Assembly: GCA_947305775.1 (NCBI GenBank)
Contig: CAMZEN010000010.1
Location: 1-59,092, forward strand
Reading direction: 5' to 3'
Source of the DNA: an uncultured Verrucomicrobiota bacterium
Lineage (GTDB): Bacteria > Verrucomicrobiota > Kiritimatiellia > RFP12 > UBA1067
DNA: 59,092 nucleotides
A model generated the notes under the pieces. The model did no database searches, was not told where the DNA came from, and worked only from the letters and a program-made list of their open reading frames with translations. Both the position numbers and the translations under genes were made by a program. Positions 15,781-22,796 of this stretch are shown here, piece after piece (position 1 is the first letter of the stretch; the number at the start of each line of letters is the position of its first letter).

Positions 15781-16818
15781 ATGAAGATATCAGAAACATC
15801 AAGCCAGAAGATAAAGAACATGAGTTTACTGTGCGCCATTCTTGTGGTCAGCATACACATTGAATGGACGCACGACCAGTCTCTATCGTTTGGTTGGTTC
15901 ATGTATAATGCAATCGCGCAAGGTATAGCGCGTATTGCAGTTCCGTTCTTCTTTGTTGTGTCAGGATTCTTCCTCGCCCAACATTTCGATGAGGATGGTT
16001 GGTGGAAGTGTGAAGTCAAAAAGCGCATCAGATCACTCGCGGTGCCATTTTTTCTATGGTCGCTAATCGCTCTTGTATCAACCATACCTCTTAGCATTGT
16101 TGCCGACATGATTGCGCATCGTCCGTTTGGGACTAACCTTTATATTCTTCATGATGATAATTTGCTTCGACTGTTTGGGCTAGATCTGACTGAATTTCCT
16201 CTACATGTGCCGCTTTGGTATGTACGATGCCTTTTCTTATTTGTGCTGACAGGCTCTATGTTCAAGATAGGCGTAACACGATTCAAATACGTTTGGATTG
16301 CCTGTGCGTTTGCGTTTCTACTTGTCTGCAACCATCTGCCTGGAGAGAATCTGCGGGCGTTTTTCCGTATGGGTTACTCAGCTAGTGGCTTTTTCTATTT
16401 CTCTGTTGGCGTTGCGATCCAGCGCTTTTGCATGACGGAAGTATCTCGGCGAACTGCAGTCATTTGCGGGATTGTCGGGATTGCGTTGCTTGGCGTCAAG
16501 CTGTTGCTAACGTTCAATTCATGGCGCTTCGAGACAATCGTAGGTAAACTGTCCCTTCCTTTTCTCATATGCTTTGTCTGGCATTTCATGACTGCAATAA
16601 AACTATCGGATTGGCTGACATCGTGTTCATTTCCGATATTCCTGATGCACACTGTACTGTTTGCTCATATCGGTATAGTGCTTAAGCACCTTCCGATAGA
16701 GGGTATATCTAAAGATTTCGCCATGTTCTTGGGCGGCATACTTGGCTCGATAGTCATTGCTCGTATTTTTCGTTACTTTACACCAAAGACCGCGGCTTTA
16801 CTTTTTGGCGGCAGATAA
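15781..16818 (+). CDS. Acyltransferase 3 family membrane protein
   Basis: An inner-membrane O-acyltransferase of the Acyltransferase-3 (OafA/NodX-like) family, 345 aa with about ten hydrophobic segments. Family marks: an N-terminal helix with CAILVVSIHIEW, in which the His follows the first membrane segment, then IARIAVPFFFVVSGFFLA, and KKRIRSLAVPFFLWSLI. Such enzymes acetylate or otherwise modify surface polysaccharides. I start at ATG 15781 with GAAAGAA upstream; the longer frame overlaps the RNA terminator. Base composition is clearly AT-richer than the core genes around it, which suggests horizontal transfer. It stands alone, without other polysaccharide genes. Confidence 0.85.
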   Translation: MKISETSSQKIKNMSLLCAILVVSIHIEWTHDQSLSFGWFMYNAIAQGIARIAVPFFFVVSGFFLAQHFDEDGWWKCEVKKRIRSLAVPFFLWSLIALVSTIPLSIVADMIAHRPFGTNLYILHDDNLLRLFGLDLTEFPLHVPLWYVRCLFLFVLTGSMFKIGVTRFKYVWIACAFAFLLVCNHLPGENLRAFFRMGYSASGFFYFSVGVAIQRFCMTEVSRRTAVICGIVGIALLGVKLLLTFNSWRFETIVGKLSLPFLICFVWHFMTAIKLSDWLTSCSFPIFLMHTVLFAHIGIVLKHLPIEGISKDFAMFLGGILGSIVIARIFRYFTPKTAALLFGGR

Positions 16819-17193
16819 GGTGGGGGAAAATATTAGTGACGCTTCGGTTAATATGAGGAGGCAGGCCGAGTGGGCGCGAGTGAGGCGACAAAATCTGCAA
16901 GCGTAAGAGAGACATTGTATGCAACCTAACGCCATGTCGAGGCTTGACTGACTAAAAGACGGCTTCTTGTCTAACGATATAGCCACAGCAGATTTTGTCG
17001 CCGAGACCGAGCGCAGCAGTTCGGCCGCCGACGAACAGCATGTTCGCACATATCTTAACCGCCGCCAGACAGCTTCAGCAAAGGCGACTAGCTCGAATCA
17101 GAAATGCGCGGGCGAGACGCCCGCTCTCCCAGTTAGCGACTCGCCAAATTGTTTCGAGCCGATTGCAAATTCCACTAGCGAAATGAAAAGCCG
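16819..17193. other. Non-coding gap with a 15-bp inverted repeat
   Basis: No convincing gene. GGCGACAAAATCTGC (16884-16898) and its reverse complement (16988-17002) face each other across 89 bases. That could be a miniature insertion element or a long hairpin. The open frame on the plus strand through this stretch and into vsr is a shadow. Confidence 0.45.
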
Positions 17194-17676
17194 CTATCGT
17201 GGCTTAGCTGGCAGTTCAAGTCTGTGCGGCTTGCGGCGGACAACTTGGGCTGCGACTTCGTCCGCCCATGCTGCAACCTTGTCTGATATGCGTTCCAATA
17301 TATGTTCCCTTTTCTTGGGCGCCAACGCACACTCCCAGACTATGATGCGGTTCCAGCCTTCGCGCTCCCAGCTCTCTTCGTTGCGAATGTCGCGCCGCAC
17401 GTTCTTGGACCACTTCTCCGTCCAGAACGCGACATTCGACTTCGGCATCGTGGACTCCTTGCAGCCGTGCCTGTGCCAGAAGCATCCTCGAATGTCTATG
17501 ATCGTCTTCGCCTTTGGAATCACAACATCGGGCCGCCCGGCAAAACGCTTGTCGCACACCCGAAACCGCCAACCCTTCGCGTGAAGCGCCTTTCGCACGA
17601 TTATCTCCGGTAGCGTATCCCTGCCGCGAATCCGCGACATGAGTTTGCTCCTCTGCTCTGGCGTTATGCGGTCCAT
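17194..17676 (-). CDS. vsr: Very short patch repair endonuclease
   Basis: A 160-aa Vsr protein, which nicks next to T:G mismatches that arise by deamination of 5-methylcytosine. It shows the opening DRITPEQRSKLMSRIRGRDT, then LHAKGWRFRV, RPDVVIPKAKTIIDIRGCFWHRHGC (acidic site and zinc-binding residues, written as IDIRGCFWHRHGC), and NVRRDIRNEESWEREGW. It complements Dcm-type methylases. The only such methylase in the window, at 31750-33300, is 14 kb away, with an EcoRII-type nuclease beside it. That is an unusual separation, since vsr usually adjoins its methylase gene. Confidence 0.95.
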   Translation of the reverse strand: MDRITPEQRSKLMSRIRGRDTLPEIIVRKALHAKGWRFRVCDKRFAGRPDVVIPKAKTIIDIRGCFWHRHGCKESTMPKSNVAFWTEKWSKNVRRDIRNEESWEREGWNRIIVWECALAPKKREHILERISDKVAAWADEVAAQVVRRKPHRLELPAKPR

Positions 17677-17805
17677 CTATACTTATATCAGCGCGCAACG
17701 CTTCATGGCATTTCCATCGCGCGCATTGGTTTCAAAAATCTCGGCGGGGGCGCACCAAAGTCCGCCCTCGCCTTGCAAAGCACCGTTTTGGCGTCAATGA
17801 CGGCG

Positions 17806-17886
17806 TTAGCCGATGTCAATGCCTATGCAACCGCTAATGATCATCAACACAGCTATGGTCACCATCGCAATAAGCGCCTTTTTCAT
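17806..17886 (-). CDS. 26-aa lipoprotein (entericidin-like)
   Basis: A very short gene. MKKALIAMVTIAVLMIISGC is a complete lipoprotein signal (Lys-Lys, hydrophobic helix, lipobox ISGC), followed by only six residues (IGIDIG) and TAA. A strong AAGGAGG lies 6 bases before the ATG, and a TATAAT box at 17944-17949 drives it. Entericidins, which are small toxin or antidote lipoproteins, have this signal but usually 20 further residues. After processing the mature part would be a lipid-anchored heptapeptide. The excellent initiation signals are the main reason to believe it is real. Confidence 0.6.
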   Translation of the reverse strand: MKKALIAMVTIAVLMIISGCIGIDIG

Positions 17887-17943
17887 TCAAGCCTCCTTTT
17901 TGTTTTCTGAACTTTCTGCCGATTCGGCATACGATGAATTGGA

Positions 17944-17956
17944 ATTATACTATAAT
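17944..17956. promoter_or_regulatory. Overlapping divergent -10 boxes
   Basis: ATTATA at 17944-17949 reads as TATAAT on the minus strand, towards the 26-aa lipoprotein. TATAAT at 17951-17956 reads on the plus strand, towards the His-rich protein at 18100. Two perfect boxes one base apart can hardly be occupied at once, so the two transcripts would compete. Confidence 0.5.
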
Positions 17957-18099
17957 CGCCATGCGCAAATCAAGGGTTGCCGCGGCAGAACGCCAAAACC
18001 GCCGCAAAAAAAAGTTTTGTCAGAATGCGCCGCGAAGGTTTCCTTGCTTGATGTAAGCGCGAGAATGGGCTTGCGCGTAATGATGAAAGGAACACGAAA

Positions 18100-18489
18100 A
18101 TGAACAAGACACTAAAGAAACTGATGATGGCCATTGCACTTTGCGGCGCTCTCTGCGGAACTGCCACTGCTGCACCAAAGGGCGGCGCACCAGCAAAAGG
18201 CAGGGCTCCTGCCGCTGTGACTGCCAAGGCACCCGCACCTGCCAAACACGTCGCGAAGGCACCTGCCCGCGAACATAGGCACGTTGAGCCGGCTAAGCCC
18301 GCCCACAGGCACGAGGTTGCAAGGCATGCTCCTCCGCCCCCGAAGCACCATGGGCCCAAGCACCATCACGACCATCATCACGACCACCGCTGCGATCATC
18401 ACTGCGACCATAACGACGACAACTGGTGCGTGCTGGGTGCGTCTGTGATCGGCGGGCTCGTAGGCGGCCTAATAAGCGCCGCGCTGTAA
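18100..18489 (+). CDS. Secreted His-rich protein
   Basis: A 129-aa protein with a Sec signal peptide (residues 1-24, LMMAIALCGALCGTATAA). An Ala/Pro/Lys repeat region (25-65) follows. Then comes a His/Asp cluster at about 85-108 (KHHHDHHHDHRCDHHCDH), ideal for binding Zn, Ni or Cu. It ends in a hydrophobic Gly-rich stretch (ASVIGGLVGGLISAAL), which may insert in or attach to a membrane. Metal storage or buffering in the periplasm or outer membrane is inferred. A 140-base leader lies between the promoter and the ATG, and AAAGGAACACGAAA is the ribosome-binding site. Confidence 0.75.
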   Translation: MNKTLKKLMMAIALCGALCGTATAAPKGGAPAKGRAPAAVTAKAPAPAKHVAKAPAREHRHVEPAKPAHRHEVARHAPPPPKHHGPKHHHDHHHDHRCDHHCDHNDDNWCVLGASVIGGLVGGLISAAL

Positions 18490-18522
18490 TAGCCTTAAGC
18501 AAAAGGCGCATATCACAAAACA

Positions 18523-18553
18523 AGAAGGTTGGCATTGCGCCAGCCTTCTACTT
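18523..18553. terminator. Terminator between convergent genes
   Basis: AGAAGGTTGGC pairs with GCCAGCCTTCT (one G-U) across a short loop. T-richness is weak on the plus side. It lies between the His-rich gene and the decayed gene at 18572. Confidence 0.5.
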
Positions 18554-18571
18554 TCGCAGTGCGGAGAAAGG

Positions 18572-19171
18572 CTACATCTCCTCCTGCGTGATGTCGTCGA
18601 TGGTGAACTCTGGCATGCCTTCGCCGAGCTCTTCGTCGGTCGCGCCCTTGATCGACATCGTCACGACGATCTTCGTGGTGCCGAGGATGGGCGCTTCTTC
18701 CGGTTGTTCGCGGAGGGTCCTGGGATTCAGGACAGCGTCCTTGCCAATGATGTTATGGAGCTGGGTCGATGGTGCTGTCGAAGCAGTCGACGCGGTCGAG
18801 GGCCACGATTGCGTCCCTGACTGCGATGATGCGGCGCGCTGTGAGCGGCTTTCCGCAGTCGTAATCCTTGAGGAGCATCGCCTCTTTGACGCTTTCGGGG
18901 ATGTTCTGCTCTCCGCCGGACATCTGAAGATCGTCTTCTTGAAAACGGCGCGAACCTCGTTGTTGGCGGCCTGCGTGTCATTACCGCGAAGGAACACCAT
19001 GCCAACCCAGTCGATCTTGTCCGTAATGGCAATGCCGCGCTCTTCGAGCGTAGTGCCGCCGCGGGCTATTACGTCACGCATGGACGCAATGGCCGTGTTC
19101 TAGCCCTTGGCTTTCTGATCCTCGGCAAAGCTGACGAATTTGCTGAACTGCTGATTAACTGCATTTATCAT
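18572..19171 (-). pseudogene. Decayed gene with in-frame TAG and two frameshifts
   Basis: A good start (AAGGAG, ATG 19171, MINAVNQQFSKFVSFAEDQ) is followed after 22 codons by TAG (19100-19102). The same frame then continues as NTAIASMRDVIARGG...VRAVFKKT. Near 18935 the coherent sequence moves to another frame (DDLQMSGGEQNIPESVKEAM ... DRVDCFDSTIDPAP). Near 18770 it returns (QLHNIIGKDAVLNPRTLREQ ... FTIDDITQEEM). Read through, this gives a soluble protein of about 200 aa of unknown family. Three separate lesions indicate a pseudogene rather than recoding, although assembly error cannot be ruled out. Confidence 0.65.
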
Positions 19172-19281
19172 GGATGCTCTCCTTTTCCACCGTTGTTTTC
19201 TGCCTTGATTACACATGAGACGGGCAAAGGTTACAACGGTGCGGTGAGATTATGCAAACAATCGGGGAAACAGACTGGCGT

Positions 19282-20070
19282 TTACATTTTGTCGAGATCG
19301 GCGTCCGAGAAGGTTGAGATGAATTCAATCGGATAGCCGCGGTCGAGATCTTCCATTTTGTCCACCGAGCAGCTGGTGGCGGTCTGGATGGCGATGCGCT
19401 TGATGTTGATCTTCGCCGACGTAGTCCAAGTGAGCTTCGAAAGCGATATGAGCGCGTCCGGATCGTTCTCCGTGTCTGTCACAACAGCGACGATTGGGCC
19501 GTCCTTGCCGATGCGCGCACGGGATTCCACGGCGATCGTACCGGAGGAGATCGCGTCCGTGACGAGGCCGAGGCACGGCACAAACCAGTCGCCGACCATT
19601 CCGGCGGCATAGACACCAGCCTTAGTCGGCGCGAACGCGACGATCGCGGATTCGACGACGAGCGTGTCCGGCACGTCGGGGCTGTCTACGACAGTCGCGC
19701 CAATGGCCTCCTCCTGCGACTTGAACGCCTTGTAGTACGCCAAGCGCGCGTACTCGGCCAGGTCCTGCAAATCCTCTTCGGCGGTAGTTAGGTTCTTAGC
19801 GAACTCATCCCAGGCGTTGCCTTTCTGAAGATAGCCCATCTCTATTGGCGCGATATAGATGTGCTTGAGGTTAGCGGACTCGAATGCCTCGAGGTCGGCC
19901 CAGTAGTAGTGGAATGGGCATGAGTCGTCCATGCGACGGAGCTTCTCGTGGTGCGGGACGAAATCCGTCAACGGGACTGGATCTGCACGCAAGAGGGATG
20001 TAAGGGTCGACTTGCAACCGACGAGTGCTAGGAGAGCCGTTAAGACGAGGACAAACTTTGCCTTAAACAT
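19282..20070 (-). CDS. DUF3313-like lipoprotein
   Basis: A 262-aa lipoprotein: the signal FVLVLTALLALVGCKST has the lipobox LVGC with Cys at 19. The mature part has the outline of the DUF3313 group, with an early IYIAPIEMGY strand, a helical AEEDLQDLAEYARLAYYKAF segment, then DTLVVESAIVAFAPTKAG and a closing segment on alternating strands. It is probably held on the inner face of the outer membrane or in the periplasm. The ribosome-binding site is GAAAGGTAG. Function is not known. The decayed gene downstream may once have shared its transcript. Confidence 0.75.
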   Translation of the reverse strand: MFKAKFVLVLTALLALVGCKSTLTSLLRADPVPLTDFVPHHEKLRRMDDSCPFHYYWADLEAFESANLKHIYIAPIEMGYLQKGNAWDEFAKNLTTAEEDLQDLAEYARLAYYKAFKSQEEAIGATVVDSPDVPDTLVVESAIVAFAPTKAGVYAAGMVGDWFVPCLGLVTDAISSGTIAVESRARIGKDGPIVAVVTDTENDPDALISLSKLTWTTSAKINIKRIAIQTATSCSVDKMEDLDRGYPIEFISTFSDADLDKM

Positions 20071-20233
20071 ATCTACCTTTCGTGTGTTAAGTTGTTGATA
20101 TGAATTTTATCAAAAACACATGGATGCGTAAAGTGCGCACCGTTGTGATATTTAAAATACGGGGTGATCGTCCACGCATCTTTTGCCACATATTATAAAT
20201 GCGGGGAGAGCCCCTGAAAAAGTCCCGCGATTT

Positions 20234-22144
20234 CTATTGCTGCTGGTCTATTGAAAGACGGAAGAACCGGGCGGAGGTGGTATCGAGTTCGTTAGTCGAT
20301 ACGGCGTACCACGATGCATCGGGCGAGAGGCTATCGCAGCCGTAGAGCGTATAGGTGCGGTCCGGGAGAGCCGGATCCCAAGAAACGCGTGGCACGCCAG
20401 AGGAAAAGTTGATCGACAGCATAATATCGCGAACATCGGCATTTGCAGGGTCGAGACCGAGCAGCCAGTTCGCCCAGAGCGAGCGACCGTTCGCGCCGGC
20501 GAGCTTCGCCAGCGGCTCGAAGCCGTATGTCTCGTTGAAGTGCTTCGCGGCAAAATCGGATGGGGTCGTGTCCGCAAGCTCGGCGAGCATTGTCGCGCCG
20601 TCGTCGGTCGCGGACGGGAGGTCCGAAGCGCGCACCTCGCCGGAAAGGCGCGTGTAGGCATTTATACAAAGCGCCCAACCTTCAGTATCTGCCGCGTACA
20701 GTCCGTAGTCGTAGGCATCGTACCACCTGTTGGTTGCATCATTCTTAGACCATCCCAGGTAGCCATTGCCCGAACGGTAAGTGCATGAGCCGTATATCGG
20801 ATCGTCGGCAACTGGCGTGTCAATCCCAACAAGGATCGAAGTTGCGCTGCCGGTCTGCTTGAAGACGATAGCATAGGACGTACCTGGCGCAAGCGGGATT
20901 TCCCTCTCAAGCGGAACCGTCGTGTAGCCGCCGCGCGTAAGCACCCCAGACTGCTGCAGCGCACACGTACCACCTTCAAGCGGATCTGCGGAAGGATAGA
21001 CCGTTCCGTACGTCTTTGTGGAATAGACACAAGGCACGACCTCATCCCATCGTGAAGTCGTGTGGCGCACGACATTGGTGTAGACGGAGATTTCGTATTC
21101 GTATGGATAGACCGCGGTCCACAGGCCAACAGCCGCCAGGCTCTCGCCGGCCGCCGCGGTGAAGACAACGGCCTGGAGGTCGCTGTCGAGCTGGGGGAAG
21201 CAACTGTCGTACGAGATCGACGTATCGTAGTAGGGCCCTGCGAAGGCATAGCCATGCACGGCATCGTACGTCGCCGCGTCGTCCGCGGCAGGCAAATACA
21301 CCGAACAATCGTTCCGTGCGAAAACTGTGTCGCAATAGGATACGTAGCAGAACCCCCCGTCGCCGATGTCGGTGCCCCAGCTGTTCTTTATAATCCATGC
21401 GCCGTCGGATGCTGGCGGCTTCTTGAAGCACGTTTTGGGGATGTTGTCATCCCAGCCGACCACAGTGATTAAATGATCCAGGTTAGAGCCGGTATAGTAG
21501 TAATATGTTCTGTTGGAGCTAGAATAGTAGTCGTCCCAATACATGGATGTCGCTATGGCACCATAGTCAAGGATGGCGCGCTTGAGCTCCGCGCGTCGCT
21601 CCTCGGTTCCGTCGAGGGCGGGGATCCACACGATGTCCTGAATATGCAGTTCGCTTGGCAAAGCCGGGCTGTTGGTGGCGTCCCACTCATCTTCCGTGCC
21701 GACATACGGATCCTTCTCCTCGGCGACAGGGCCGCTCCAGCGAAGCAAGTAGCCAGCCGCACTATTCGCGTAGGCGCCGTTGCCGCCGTAACCCGACATC
21801 GCGCAGAGCTTGGCCAGATTCTTCTCGGAAAAGTCATATTCGCCCCGTCCGGACTTGAGGAGCTGCGTCTCGATCGTCGCTAGCGTGGCGAACGCCCAGC
21901 AGTTGCCGAGGTCTTTCTGGTCCTTGACGGACGTCACCCAGCCGTTGCTCGCAGAGTTCCAGTACGCGGGCAGCTCATCAAGCGTCGAACGCAAAAGCGG
22001 CGCACGGTGCGCTGGCGCAAGCGCGCGCACGCGGATTTCCTTCCCAGGGGGCCTCGGCAGAAGACCCGGCACGAATTGCGGCGGCTCGTCCGCGAAAGCG
22101 GCCAACGCGACGAAGGCAACGAAGCATGTAAGTATCCGTCTCAC
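20234..22144 (-). CDS. Secreted papain-like (C1) cysteine protease
   Basis: A 636-aa exported protease. A signal peptide (residues 1-18, start GTG, ILTCFVAFVALAAFA) is followed by a short propeptide and a C1 peptidase domain. Gln76 and catalytic Cys82 lie in VKDQKDLGNCWAFATLATIE, the catalytic His in DHLITVVGWDD, and the Asn in IKNSWGTDIGDGGF. The C-terminal third contains beta-rich segments and ends in a FRLSIDQQQ-type tail that resembles a surface-sorting or Ig-like module. The TATAAT box at 22152-22157 ends seven bases before the GTG, so the mRNA is probably leaderless. Diet-protein degradation or attack on other cells are possible roles. Confidence 0.88.
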   Translation of the reverse strand: MRRILTCFVAFVALAAFADEPPQFVPGLLPRPPGKEIRVRALAPAHRAPLLRSTLDELPAYWNSASNGWVTSVKDQKDLGNCWAFATLATIETQLLKSGRGEYDFSEKNLAKLCAMSGYGGNGAYANSAAGYLLRWSGPVAEEKDPYVGTEDEWDATNSPALPSELHIQDIVWIPALDGTEERRAELKRAILDYGAIATSMYWDDYYSSSNRTYYYYTGSNLDHLITVVGWDDNIPKTCFKKPPASDGAWIIKNSWGTDIGDGGFCYVSYCDTVFARNDCSVYLPAADDAATYDAVHGYAFAGPYYDTSISYDSCFPQLDSDLQAVVFTAAAGESLAAVGLWTAVYPYEYEISVYTNVVRHTTSRWDEVVPCVYSTKTYGTVYPSADPLEGGTCALQQSGVLTRGGYTTVPLEREIPLAPGTSYAIVFKQTGSATSILVGIDTPVADDPIYGSCTYRSGNGYLGWSKNDATNRWYDAYDYGLYAADTEGWALCINAYTRLSGEVRASDLPSATDDGATMLAELADTTPSDFAAKHFNETYGFEPLAKLAGANGRSLWANWLLGLDPANADVRDIMLSINFSSGVPRVSWDPALPDRTYTLYGCDSLSPDASWYAVSTNELDTTSARFFRLSIDQQQ

Positions 22145-22151
22145 AGCAAAT

Positions 22152-22157
22152 ATTATA
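22152..22157 (-). promoter_or_regulatory. -10 box of a probable leaderless transcript
   Basis: TATGGTATAATATT on the minus strand. Only seven bases separate the box from the GTG start at 22144, where transcription itself should begin. Confidence 0.55.
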
Positions 22158-22319
22158 CCATATTGCACGTCCAGCGCGGCAAATCCACCAGTGGGCCACG
22201 AGCATTGACAGATTTCGCACCACATAATATACTACACGCACAAGTTTTCAATAAAATGTTGTAACCTTTCGCCGCACAATGTGTAAACAGAGAGAGAACA
22301 ATACTTTGGGATTGACAAT

Positions 22320-22775
22320 GTGAAGGAAAAACGCATAGAGACGATTGCGGAGCTTGAGAACGCCCTTGAGGAAATCGAGAGCGGGGAAGGCCTTTCGACT
22401 TTTGTGGAAGGCCACGGCCTGCAAAGTCTCCGATTCCGTTTCGAATGGAGCGAACCATTGCTCCGGATATCTTACGATCTGCCCACGGGCCGCGCGCTCT
22501 CTCCGGAAGAGGACCAGAAGGCGGACGACGCGGAGGCCGGCGCCGCGATACGGCTGGCGATCGTCCTTCTGCGGGCATTCGAGCAAGGCAAGCCCGAATC
22601 GTTCGAGGACGGCACGCTTATCGTGTCTTGCGACGACGACGACGGCGCGCGCTACGAGATCCGCGCCGACGACGGCAGCGTAATCGACGAGGAAGAGGGA
22701 TGGTCCGGGCTGGCATCCCGTCTTGAAGGCATTTTCGGTAACTTGGCGGAAGAGCTGGTGATCTTCTGGCCGTAA
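22320..22775 (+). CDS. Small acidic protein, possible secretion chaperone
   Basis: A 151-aa, strongly acidic protein beginning with GTG. Pattern: an N-terminal helix (RIETIAELENALEEIESGE), beta strands (LQSLRFRFEW, LLRISYDLP), a helix (AAIRLAIVLLRAFEQGK), further strands and a C-terminal amphipathic helix. Size, charge and alternation of helix and strand resemble class I type III secretion chaperones (CesT/SycE type), which are encoded directly upstream of their effector. Here the 949-aa kinase-like gene starts 22 bases downstream. No signature motif proves this, and no secretion machinery gene is present in the window, so the chaperone call is inference. Confidence 0.65.
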   Translation: MKEKRIETIAELENALEEIESGEGLSTFVEGHGLQSLRFRFEWSEPLLRISYDLPTGRALSPEEDQKADDAEAGAAIRLAIVLLRAFEQGKPESFEDGTLIVSCDDDDGARYEIRADDGSVIDEEEGWSGLASRLEGIFGNLAEELVIFWP

Positions 22776-22796
22776 CATTAAGGAGTATAGCAAACC

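Noticed and set aside
16967..17584. 205-aa plus-strand frame
   Set aside because: Shadow of vsr, extended through a non-coding gap.
17813..18103. 96-aa plus-strand frame
   Set aside because: It overlaps the strongly signalled 26-aa lipoprotein on the other strand and runs into the start of the His-rich gene.
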